Made by a program: the position numbers and the translations under genes. Below the pieces are notes generated by a model. That model made no database searches. It was given only the letters and a program-made list of their open reading frames with translations, and had not been told where the DNA came from. DNA of 64,000 bases from Synechococcus sp. PCC 7502 (GTDB taxonomy: Bacteria > Cyanobacteriota > Cyanobacteriia > Pseudanabaenales > Pseudanabaenaceae), in assembly GCF_000317085.1 (NCBI RefSeq), contig NC_019702.1, forward strand, positions 3,192,394-3,256,393, read 5' to 3'. Below are positions 1-6,868 of this stretch, piece by piece (the first letter of the stretch is position 1; every line of letters starts with the position of its first letter).

Positions 1-324
1 TGTCAACAGCATTTTTTTAATTCCCTAATTACCGTTGTGTGACTGATACCTAACCCCCTTCTTGTGTCTCGTATTCTGCTCCCATTCATTACCATATCTA
101 CTATTTTTTCTTTGACACTTGGCAAATATTCATTATGAATGTGTTACGAGTGCATTCTACATTTCGGCATATATATATTGCTTTTTTCCTGTGGCACTCT
201 GTCCATGACGGGAAATATCTGTCTGTCCGCAAGTTGGGCATCTGATTGCTGCTGTTACTATCTTTTTTGTCTTTATCTAGTTACTCTATGATCTATCTCC
301 TCTCAACAACTTTGTAACATTACC
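1..324 (-). pseudogene. insA: IS1-family element remnant (insA)
   Basis: On the minus strand, 277-165 reads as an InsA-type N-terminal zinc finger (RCPTCGQTDISRHGQSATGK). After a frame change in a TA repeat it continues with CRNVECTRNTF. After a second frame change it gives the InsA C-terminal helix-turn-helix, with KEKIVDMVMNGSRIRDTRRG and then TVIRELKKC, running to the window edge. This order matches InsA of IS1. The minus-strand sequence starting at 324 (GGTAATGTTACAAAGTTGTT) resembles an IS1 terminal inverted repeat, so 324 is probably the outer end. At least two frameshifts make this copy inactive. InsB would lie beyond base 1. There is no intact gene in this stretch. Confidence 0.7.
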
Positions 325-391
325 TGATGGTAGTTATCTATAGGCTTCCCTGATTGTGGATGGACTTGTCATGGATTTTATAGAGCCTGTT

Positions 392-970
392 TCATATCTT
401 ATGAGCAGCAATTCTCTTTAGCATTAAGCGAATAAAGCAAAGATTCAACTTAGCTGTGGCATTAAACAGAGTTCTCTCAAAGTTTTTGACTAAGATTTTA
501 CATCTTTCAACCCAGGCATTTGATCTCTCAATCACCCATCTGGTCGGCACAGTCACAAATCCAGATAAGCCCTTTTCTTGTTTCTCTTGTTTTGACATTT
601 TTGGAGCAATTTCAACCCTAATCTTTGTCATAATCTCAGGATATACTTTTTCTAAATCTGCTGTCAGTTTTTCAATGTGATATCCACTATCTAGCAATAT
701 TGTCGTGATGGGAATGTCATCTGGTTTAGTCTTAAAATATTCAATATTGATCGTTAACATTTCACTCAGTCCTTGGTCATCTGATACATTAGCTTTAGTT
801 AAGTGAGTAAAAAAAGGAAATCCTAGACTGTCGACTGCTAGATGTCTTTTGATCCCGTTAGTTGCTTTGTAGGAGCAGAAACCTCTGGATTCTACACCTG
901 CATTACAAGTGGTTTTCGTTGCCTGAGAGTCTATGATGATTAATGTTGTCCATTTTGGCTTTTTTTTCAC
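392..970 (-). CDS. IS5-family transposase, C-terminal frame (orfB), copy 1
   Basis: This 192-residue frame carries the DDE-type catalytic part of an IS5-family transposase: IIIDSQATKT near the start, GIKRHLAVDSLGFP, LLDSGYH at about residue 92, and the C-terminal RWVIERSNAWVERCK block holding the last acidic residue. In this family orfB is usually made as an orfA-orfB fusion by slippage on an A run. Eight A's are present at the junction near 963-970, right where orfA ends. The frame is intact, but its orfA partner has lost its own start and the element its other end, so activity is doubtful. Confidence 0.8.
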   Translation of the reverse strand: MKKKPKWTTLIIIDSQATKTTCNAGVESRGFCSYKATNGIKRHLAVDSLGFPFFTHLTKANVSDDQGLSEMLTINIEYFKTKPDDIPITTILLDSGYHIEKLTADLEKVYPEIMTKIRVEIAPKMSKQEKQEKGLSGFVTVPTRWVIERSNAWVERCKILVKNFERTLFNATAKLNLCFIRLMLKRIAAHKI

Positions 971-1191
971 TGCTCACGTACCGTTGAATGAAGAGCATCC
1001 ATGATTACAATAAATGTACCTGTATCTTTCCATTCTTTGTAGTATCGATACACTGTAGAAAATGGTGGTAAGTCTCCTGGCATATCTCGCCAATTACAAC
1101 GGTTTTTCAATTGGTAAAGGATGCCGTCTAGGATTTGTCTTTTTGTCCATGTTGGTGGTCTGGTTTGCTTTTTCTTGGGGATTAATACTTC
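967..1191 (-). pseudogene. IS5-family transposase, N-terminal frame (orfA), truncated
   Basis: This is the helix-turn-helix half of the transposase (KKKQTRPPTWTKRQILDGIL, then NWRDMPGDLPPFSTVYRYY). The intact form in copy 2 starts MLNPYSSSLTDKEWEIIEP. Here that N terminus is gone and the open frame continues upstream into the terminal repeat of copy 2 (to 1224), giving an artificial chimeric N terminus. The 3' end overlaps orfB by four bases at the A-run slippage site. It is a remnant, not a functional gene. Confidence 0.75.
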
Positions 1192-1204
1192 TATAGAGCC
1201 TGTT

Positions 1205-1740
1205 TCATATCTCATGAGTAGCAATTCTTTTTAGCATCAAGCGAATAAAGCAAAGATTGAGTTTAGCTGTAGCATTAACGAGAGTTCTCTCAAAGTTCTT
1301 AACTAAGATTTTGCATCTTTCAACCCAAGCATTTGACCTTTCAATTACCCACCTTGTCGGCACAACTACAAACCCAGACAGACCTTTTTCTGCCTGCTTT
1401 TGCTTTGATACCTTAGGAGAAATTTCAAACCTAATCTTAGTCATAATCTCAGGATAAACCTTCTGTAAATCAGTCGTCAATTTTTCGATATGATAACCAC
1501 TATCCAGCAATATCGTAGTTAACGTAATGTCATCTGGCTTCGATTTGAAGTAATCAATGTTAATCGTTAACATCTCAATCAGTCCTTGGTCATCTGATAC
1601 ATTTGCTCTTGTTAAATACCCAGAGTGTCAACGGCTAAATGTCTTTTGATCCCGTTAGTTGCTTTGTAGGAGCAGAAGCCCTTGGATTCTATACTTGCAT
1701 TACAGGTATTTTTCACTGCTTGTGAGTCAATGATGATTAA
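1205..1740 (-). pseudogene. IS5-family transposase orfB, frameshifted, copy 2
   Basis: Compared with copy 1 (bases 797-849), the segment at 1600-1636 lacks 16 bases in the middle of the gene. This shifts the frame between the LAVD region and the DDQGL region. Downstream of the lesion the frame 1205-1573 is intact and contains LLDSGYH and RWVIERSNAWVERCK. Upstream, the sequence around 1640-1740 still resembles the start of orfB. The 16-base deletion inactivates this transposase, so copy 2 cannot move by itself. Confidence 0.75.
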
Positions 1741-2038
1741 AGTTGTCCATTTTGATTTTTTTTGACTGTTCACGGGCTGTTGAATGCAAAGCTTCCATAA
1801 TCGCAGTAAATGTATCTGTATCTTTCCACTCCTTGTAGTATCGATAGACTGTAGAGAATGCTGGTAAGTCTCGGGGCATATCTCGCCAATTACAACCGTT
1901 TTTGAGTTGGTAGAGTATGCCGTCTAAAATTTGTCTTTTTGTCCAAGTTGGCGGTCTAGTTTGCTTTTTCTTTGGGAGCAATGGTTCTATAATTTCCCAT
2001 TCTTTATCTGTTAGGCTACTTGAGTATGGATTTAGCAT
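1727..2038 (-). CDS. IS5-family transposase, N-terminal frame (orfA), copy 2
   Basis: This is a 103-residue orfA with the full N terminus (MLNPYSSSLTDKEWEIIEPL) followed by the helix-turn-helix region (RQILDGILYQLKNGCNWRDM). It would supply the DNA-binding part of the transposase. The start codon lies 50 bases inside the element end. It reads through the A run that normally separates orfA from orfB. Its orfB partner is broken, so the protein probably has no transposition role by itself. Confidence 0.75.
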   Translation of the reverse strand: MLNPYSSSLTDKEWEIIEPLLPKKKQTRPPTWTKRQILDGILYQLKNGCNWRDMPRDLPAFSTVYRYYKEWKDTDTFTAIMEALHSTAREQSKKIKMDNFNHH

Positions 2039-2158
2039 TTTCTAAGCATCATAAATCTTGCTCATAATAAATATGAAACAGGCTCTATAGGACATATAGA
2101 CTGATTGCCAAGTAATACATTTATATATTTTAGAACTTACCCCATACAGTTATGGCGA

Positions 2159-2356
2159 TCAATGATGAGCTTCCTTATACGCTCGTAAGAAACTATTAAT
2201 CTGGGTTTGATAGCCTCGTCAGTGCGACTTGAACCACTCCATAACTTCACTGTCAATCCGCAAAGTTACTTGAGTCTTATTGTCTATGGGTAAACCTTGC
2301 CGAACCAATGCCTTTGCAGCGCTGACAAGCCTTACTTGAAACTTATTCTCTGGTTT
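2159..2356 (-). pseudogene. BrnA-like antitoxin remnant with in-frame stop
   Basis: The minus-strand frame reads KFQVRLVSAAKALVRQGLP, then QVTLRIDSEVMEWFKSH, a TGA stop at 2221-2219, then RGYQTQINSFLRAY. The second and third parts match the ribbon-helix-helix core of BrnA-family antitoxins (VTLRLD..V..WFK...GYQTRIN..LRAY). A single change of an arginine codon (CGA) to TGA would explain the stop. No start codon is visible in the frame upstream, so the 5' end may also be lost. No BrnT-like toxin lies next to it. It sits just outside the IS cluster and is most likely a decayed antitoxin. Confidence 0.6.
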
Positions 2357-2567
2357 CTAGATCGCTAATCCGTTTCTCAAGTATAGAAATCTTCTTTTGC
2401 GTTTCCTCTGCTACAAAAGCGAAGGTGATTGGCAGAAAGCGGAAAAAGGTAGGAACCCAAGCTGTATCAGAAGTGTGTTGGCTAATACTAGTGACGAGAA
2501 CTATAACACTTAGGCAAACAGAAAATACAAAGGCTAGCCAAAGTCCAAGGTTTTGTAATCTTTTCAT
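2343..2567 (-). CDS. small membrane protein with C-terminal coiled coil
   Basis: This is a 74-residue ORF of unknown function. Residues about 8-27 (LGLWLAFVFSVCLSVIVLVT) form a clear membrane segment, and a second weaker hydrophobic stretch (FFRFLPITFAFVAEE) follows at about 41-55. The last 18 residues (EKRISDLETRE and the preceding heptads) look like a short coiled coil. Its 3' end abuts the antitoxin remnant. No family is recognised. The composition and the positioning of its hydrophobic segments support a real small protein, but the evidence is modest. Confidence 0.45.
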   Translation of the reverse strand: MKRLQNLGLWLAFVFSVCLSVIVLVTSISQHTSDTAWVPTFFRFLPITFAFVAEETQKKISILEKRISDLETRE

Positions 2568-2738
2568 TTACTCAATTTATAGCTTAGAGAATGAGTCTAT
2601 TTTGACAACGATCAGTACTGGGAACTAAATAAAAGTGCTAATTATTATTGCTTGCCAAGCTTACCTAAAATATAGATAGCGTTAGCAGACTGAATGATTT
2701 CAACATAAGATATTCATATATTTTACCCACAAACAGCT

Positions 2739-3323
2739 ATGGCGATTGCCCCAATTATTCCAATATCTTCTAAAGGCTGGACAGATCAAGATTTAATGGC
2801 ACTACCTGACGATGGTAATAACTATGAACTTGTGGATGGAGAATTAATAATGAGCAATTCTGGACTAGAACATGGTTACATTGCCATTATTTTAGCTTCG
2901 GCACTCTTTGGCTTTGTTAGTTCTAGAAAGCTAGGGGTAATTTTGGATTCAAGTACTGCATTTACGATGCAATCAGGAAACAAGCGATCTCCCGACATTT
3001 CATTTTTAAGTAAAGAGCGACTAAAAGGGTTACAAAAGTTACCCAAAGGCTTTGGTGAAGGTGCGCCCGATTTGGCAGTGGAAATTCTTTCACCCAGTAA
3101 TACGATCGCTGAAATTCATACCAAGATTGTGGAATATTTTGAAAACGGTAGCCGCCTAATTTGGGTAATTAATCCCGAAGAGGAATATGTATTGGTATAT
3201 AAAAATATTCATAAACCTTCACCCGATCGCCTTCTTAGTTGCGTAGATAGTTTAAGTGGTGAAGAAATTCTGCCTAATTTTTCTTTTCCTGTTGCCGATT
3301 TATTTCCTGAACTTAATTTTTAA
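2739..3323 (+). CDS. Uma2-family (DUF820) endonuclease-like protein
   Basis: This 194-residue protein is of the Uma2/DUF820 family, a PD-(D/E)XK-type nuclease fold that is greatly expanded in cyanobacteria. The expected order is visible: YELVDGELI near residue 28, KRSPDISFL at about 89, PDLAVEILSPSN at about 111, and KIVEYFENGSRLIWVINP at about 129, which together supply the acidic residues of the fold. Length is normal. It is a stand-alone gene with its own leader. The cellular role of these proteins is not established. A short sequence resembling its leader and start recurs at 2117-2160. Confidence 0.85.
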   Translation: MAIAPIIPISSKGWTDQDLMALPDDGNNYELVDGELIMSNSGLEHGYIAIILASALFGFVSSRKLGVILDSSTAFTMQSGNKRSPDISFLSKERLKGLQKLPKGFGEGAPDLAVEILSPSNTIAEIHTKIVEYFENGSRLIWVINPEEEYVLVYKNIHKPSPDRLLSCVDSLSGEEILPNFSFPVADLFPELNF

Positions 3324-3430
3324 ATCAATTATTAAGTATTAAGGGAATTTTTACTTAATTTTCAGAATTCATCTATAGCATCAACCTAATCATCTACTGC
3401 CAATACTTCTAACTATAATAAAAAATTTTT

Positions 3431-4477
3431 ATGACCATGAATAGCAATTCCCTTAGGGATGTTGATCGCCGTCTATCTTTAGAACGTCTAATTGGTGACT
3501 TAGCTATTGCTTCTGAAGTTAATAACCATGGTAATAATGATGTTGTTCAGGGTTTAAGTAAATATCCTAAATCTATTCCCGCCAAGTATTTTTATGACGA
3601 TCGAGGGTCGGAACTATTTGAGCAAATTTGTGAATTACCTGAATATTATCCAACTCGGACTGAAACAGCGATTTTAGAAACCTATGCGCCCGAAATTGCC
3701 ACGCTTACTGGTTCCTGTGAGTTGGTAGAGTTAGGTAGTGGTAGTGCCATAAAAACTCGAATTTTATTGGATGCCTATCAAAATCTTAAATATCCTTTGC
3801 GGTACGTTCCCATTGATATTAGTGCAGGTATTTTAGAGACTAGTGCCTTTGCCCTGTTAAATGATTATCCCAGCCTTGAGGTACATGGTCTGGTCGGCAC
3901 CTATGAGTTGGCATTACAAAGACTTCATAGTTTTGGCAGCTTTGGAGTAAATCACAGCCCTAGGCGAATGGTGGTGTTTTTAGGTAGTACTCTGGGTAAT
4001 CTTAATCCTCAAGAATGCGATCGCTTTTTCGAGCAGATTACAGGAGCATTACAAGCAGGCGACTATTTCCTACTAGGTATTGACCTACACAAATCTAAAA
4101 CTTTACTAGAACCCGCTTACAATGATGCTCAGGGCGTAACGGCAGAGTTTAATTTAAATATGCTGCGGCATCTTAATCACAGGTTTAATGGCAATTTTGA
4201 TTTGTCTCAATTTAAGCACCAAGCAATTTACAACGAATACCAACACCAGATCGAGATGTACCTGCATAGTCAAACTGATCAAACCGTACATTTGCGATCG
4301 CTCAATCTCACAATTCACCTAGAAGCAGGAGAAAAAATCCTCACGGAAATTTCCCGTAAGTTTGATTTAACCCATCTGGAACAAGACCTAAAAAGTAAGG
4401 GCATAAAACCAGTTAAAACTTGGACTGATGACAAGCAATGGTTTGGCATGATTTTGGGGCAAGTTATCTCTGCGTAA
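3431..4477 (+). CDS. egtD: EgtD-like L-histidine N-alpha-methyltransferase
   Basis: This 348-residue SAM-dependent methyltransferase is of the EgtD/DUF2260 family, which trimethylates the amino group of histidine to give hercynine, the first step of ergothioneine synthesis. Visible family features are KYFYDDRGSELFEQICELPE, YYPTRTE, the SAM-binding ELGSGSAIKTRILL at about residue 96, FLGSTLGNLNP at about 183, and a C-terminal half with DDKQWFGMIL. The usual partner EgtB is not next to it, so the product may be used by an unlinked enzyme. Two in-frame ATGs lie close together (3431 and 3437); the first is taken. Confidence 0.85.
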   Translation: MTMNSNSLRDVDRRLSLERLIGDLAIASEVNNHGNNDVVQGLSKYPKSIPAKYFYDDRGSELFEQICELPEYYPTRTETAILETYAPEIATLTGSCELVELGSGSAIKTRILLDAYQNLKYPLRYVPIDISAGILETSAFALLNDYPSLEVHGLVGTYELALQRLHSFGSFGVNHSPRRMVVFLGSTLGNLNPQECDRFFEQITGALQAGDYFLLGIDLHKSKTLLEPAYNDAQGVTAEFNLNMLRHLNHRFNGNFDLSQFKHQAIYNEYQHQIEMYLHSQTDQTVHLRSLNLTIHLEAGEKILTEISRKFDLTHLEQDLKSKGIKPVKTWTDDKQWFGMILGQVISA

Positions 4478-4504
4478 CAGATAAGCTAAAGTTAAGCGGC
4501 GCTA

Positions 4505-4975
4505 TTAATATGCACGACCATCCTTGTGGGTTAAAGCCCATTTACCATTCGGCAGTTGTGTTGCTTTGAGATCATCATTGGGGTATTCGACCTCATCTCC
4601 CTCAGGGCGATCGCCAATCTCAAGATAGGTTACATTATCCTCAGATCGATTAATCAGTTGATGGGCGATACCTGTACCTGCCTTAAATCCATAGCATTCA
4701 CCAGGATTCAGGACAAATTCATCTTCGCCTAGTACCAGCGTTGGATTGCCTTCTAACACTAAGATAAATTCTTCTTGCTTTGAGTGGCTATGAGCAAGCG
4801 CAGAAATTGCCCCCGGTGCAAGATGAGTTAAGTTAACTCCAAAATGAGCTAAGCCAAAATACTCACCCAGTTTGCGCTTTTGTCGTCCCTTCAAAAGGGC
4901 AGCATAAGGTTCAGGATATATCGTCTTACCGAGCGGTGCTGCAATCAATTTTGCTGAAATTGGCGATGGATTCAT
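4505..4975 (-). CDS. cupin-domain protein
   Basis: This 156-residue single-cupin protein has the two cupin motifs: the first around residues 60-75 (ALAHSHSKQEEFILVLEG, with metal-ligand His and Glu candidates) and the second near 93-107 (GECYGFKAGTGIAHQLIN). It is probably a small metal-binding enzyme or sensor. The substrate cannot be read from the sequence. Its ATG overlaps the stop of the NTF2-like gene (ATGA, 4972-4975), so the two are translationally coupled and likely act in one pathway. Confidence 0.75.
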   Translation of the reverse strand: MNPSPISAKLIAAPLGKTIYPEPYAALLKGRQKRKLGEYFGLAHFGVNLTHLAPGAISALAHSHSKQEEFILVLEGNPTLVLGEDEFVLNPGECYGFKAGTGIAHQLINRSEDNVTYLEIGDRPEGDEVEYPNDDLKATQLPNGKWALTHKDGRAY

Positions 4976-5376
4976 AATTTATCCTGCCTTGTTATATTAA
5001 TGGCGTAACAAGCCCAAGCTTTCTTTACCTTCCCAGTCTCGTTAAACCATAGTACTTCAGTCACCATACCCCGATGTCCCTGGTAATAGAGCGTGATGCA
5101 ATCTACACCTGTCAGTACTTCTTTTAGTTCAAAATGAAGGTCAGGAATTTGCGCTAACCCCTTCTTCCAGTAGGCTCTTACATTCGCCTTGCCCTGTAAA
5201 ACTCCGCTAGATTCTCCAGCAATAGAAAGTATCAAAGGAGAAGTTAACTCGAAGTCATCCGTATAGTGGCTGAGGACAGCATCGATGTCATGTTGATTCC
5301 AATCCTCGATCCAACTGTGGGCAAAGCTTAATGCAAAATCTGTGCTGACAATCGGCGTGGTCACAGGATAAGGCAT
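4972..5376 (-). CDS. NTF2-like/SnoaL-like protein
   Basis: This 134-residue protein of the NTF2-like fold has the typical opening ALSFAHSWIEDWNQHDIDAVLSHYTDDFEL, GKANVRAYWKKGL in the middle and a beta-rich C-terminal half. Members include small enzymes and ligand-binding proteins, and the role here is unknown. I start at the ATG at 5376; an upstream TTG at 5394 would add six residues but lies inside the loop of a perfect inverted repeat (5374-5418). The ATG itself forms the end of one repeat arm. It is the first gene of a two-gene unit with the cupin. Confidence 0.7.
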   Translation of the reverse strand: MPYPVTTPIVSTDFALSFAHSWIEDWNQHDIDAVLSHYTDDFELTSPLILSIAGESSGVLQGKANVRAYWKKGLAQIPDLHFELKEVLTGVDCITLYYQGHRGMVTEVLWFNETGKVKKAWACYAINITRQDKL

Positions 5377-5418
5377 ATTAATTGACGTACTCAAATTAGC
5401 TGAACGTCAATTAATATG
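5374..5418. promoter_or_regulatory. perfect 15-bp inverted repeat at gene start
   Basis: CATATTAATTGACGT (5374-5388) is exactly inverted as ACGTCAATTAATATG (5404-5418) around a 15-base loop. The inner arm ends in the start codon of the NTF2-like gene. This could be an operator for a dimeric repressor controlling the NTF2-like/cupin pair. Alternatively, in the mRNA it could be a hairpin that hides the start codon. The stretch 5419-5634 beyond it holds no gene I can support, only a short palindrome TGATAGACCTATCA at 5490. Confidence 0.65.
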
Positions 5419-5634
5419 TCAATATGAATTATCTAAGTTGGTTTAAAAAACAAGATATAGGTGTGGAGTGAAGTTTCCAAATGATGTGGTGATAGACCTA
5501 TCATGGTGCAAGTAATGTCGTCGCCCAATACTTCCCTGCAACTAACATGCAGCAACGGCTGAGATGGAGCTTGAGTATGTTATTTTTTTAAGTTAATAAT
5601 CACAAGCTAAATTCGGCTAATTTTTTGGCTAATT

Positions 5635-6114
5635 TTAAAGTCTGCTAATTTGATCACGGGCGATCGCATCACATCTTTCATTATCTTGATCCCCTGAATG
5701 TCCCTGTACCCAATGCCAAGAAACTTTGGCTGAATTTAACTGGTCAAGGATTTGCCATAGTTCCTGATTTTTAACAGGTTGCTTACTAGCAGTCCGCCAG
5801 TTATTTTGTTTCCAACCTTTAATCCACTTAGTAATGCCATCAATTACATACTTGCTATCCGTAAATAGCTTAACGGACTGATCGGGGTCTAGTTCCTGCC
5901 AAAATCTTAAGCCTGCGATCGCTCCTTCTAATTCCATTTGATTATTAGTGGTAAAAGCCTTTCTACCCCGTAGCTCCCGCCTAGAGCCATCACTAAAATT
6001 AATAACCACACCCCAACCTCCCGCCCCCGGATTTCCAGAGCAAGCACCATCAGTATAAATAGTCGTAATTTTAGTTGGATTAGGAGATAAATCAGAGGAT
6101 TGAATTTTAGTCAT
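5635..6114 (-). CDS. rnhA: ribonuclease HI
   Basis: This is a 159-residue RNase HI, which cuts the RNA strand of RNA-DNA hybrids in the cytoplasm using Mg2+. All four acidic catalytic residues are visible in order: YTDGACSGNPGAGG at about 20, NNQMELEGAI at about 58, LFTDSKYVI at about 83, and GHSGDQDNERCD at about 139, which also supplies the conserved His. It is the usual length for a bacterial RNase HI without extra domains, and is monocistronic. Confidence 0.95.
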   Translation of the reverse strand: MTKIQSSDLSPNPTKITTIYTDGACSGNPGAGGWGVVINFSDGSRRELRGRKAFTTNNQMELEGAIAGLRFWQELDPDQSVKLFTDSKYVIDGITKWIKGWKQNNWRTASKQPVKNQELWQILDQLNSAKVSWHWVQGHSGDQDNERCDAIARDQISRL

Positions 6115-6291
6115 AAAGGCATTTTAGCGTAAATTCTAATACCAAAGAACAGAGGTAAGTAGGCGTAAAACTTTAAATAAAATGTAAATTTTTATATTTT
6201 TCAATAATTTGGTAACAATAGATACGGAAATATTTGATATAATTTGAACAAGAAATCGAAAATAACAAAAGCAAAATAGGAGAAACCCAAT

Positions 6292-6696
6292 ATGTCTAAT
6301 CAACAAGAGGCAAGAATGTTGGCAGCATCTCAACTTCAACAGCAAAAAAAACGCACCTCAGCCGTTCTTCACCGAACTGCAGAAGCAGAAATTAGTTTTA
6401 ATCATGGGCAAGAGCGTCTCATTGCCTTAAATCTGCAAAAACAACAACTGCATCAACAACAGACAGCCATGACTAGAGCCTCCCAACAGCACCCCAAATT
6501 TGTCAATGAAACTAGATTAATTGCGGCAAAAAGCTTACATAGTTTAAAGCATCGTCAAAAAAGTCTGTTAAATCGGCTAGAACCTCATAAAAATGACTAT
6601 AAAGAGCCAGAGTTCGATATTTCTCGGTGCTGGTGGATTACGGGGTCTAATGCGCTAACGCAATCTTGGAATGTTTTAGTGGGTGCAGGACGTTGA
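6292..6696 (+). CDS. hypothetical protein, Gln-rich coiled coil
   Basis: This 134-residue protein has no recognised family. It is rich in Gln, Leu and basic residues (ASQLQQQKKRTSAV, LNLQKQQLHQQQ), which predicts helical, coiled-coil structure for residues about 10-95. It ends in a short segment with tryptophans (CWWITGSNA). A good ribosome binding site (AGGAGAAA) lies nine bases before the ATG, and a hairpin plus T run follows the gene, so it looks like a real, independently transcribed gene. No membrane segment or signal peptide is seen. Confidence 0.6.
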   Translation: MSNQQEARMLAASQLQQQKKRTSAVLHRTAEAEISFNHGQERLIALNLQKQQLHQQQTAMTRASQQHPKFVNETRLIAAKSLHSLKHRQKSLLNRLEPHKNDYKEPEFDISRCWWITGSNALTQSWNVLVGAGR

Positions 6697-6732
6697 AAAA
6701 TTGCTCAAGATTTATCTTTAGATTTAACTGCT

Positions 6733-6763
6733 AGGGGGTGAAATTTCACCTCTTATTTTTTTG
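6733..6763 (+). terminator. probable intrinsic terminator
   Basis: AGGGGGTGAAATTTCACCTCTT forms a stem centred on the palindrome GGTGAAATTTCACC and is followed by a run of T's. It would end transcription of the Gln-rich coiled-coil gene before purA. Confidence 0.6.
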
Positions 6764-6868
6764 TTTTTACGCTTTTATTTTAAAATTCATGAACAAAATT
6801 TAATTGACAATTAAGCATTTGTTTGAAATGATGGTTGTTTGTGAAATTGTTATTACGCATTCATTCTC

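Larger units (their letters stand above)
381..1191 (-). mobile_element. IS5-family element, copy 1, 5' end lost
   Basis: The left end at 381 starts with the inverted repeat TAGAGCCTGTTTCATATCT, which recurs at 1194 and, inverted, at 2087. The copy holds the two transposase frames typical of the IS427/IS1031 part of the IS5 family. It runs straight into the end of copy 2 at about 1191. By comparison with copy 2 it lacks roughly the first 80 bases of its transposase end. The missing piece is not found on the far side of copy 2, so a simple insertion does not explain the structure; a deletion or recombination followed. Confidence 0.8.
1194..2087 (-). mobile_element. IS5-family element, copy 2, both ends present
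   Basis: This 894-bp copy is bounded by TAGAGCCTGTTTCATAT at 1194 and its inverse ATATGAAACAGGCTCTA ending at 2087. A TA dinucleotide lies on each side, which fits a short target duplication. It contains orfA (1727-2038) and a broken orfB. It abuts copy 1, having landed in or recombined with that copy's transposase-proximal end. The two copies are clearly related but differ at many positions, so they are not products of one recent duplication. Confidence 0.8.

Noticed and set aside
6136-6345. Minus-strand ORF of 69 codons over the start of the Gln-rich protein gene
   Set aside because: It runs through the leader and start of a gene with a good ribosome site; its product is cysteine/leucine-rich low-complexity sequence.
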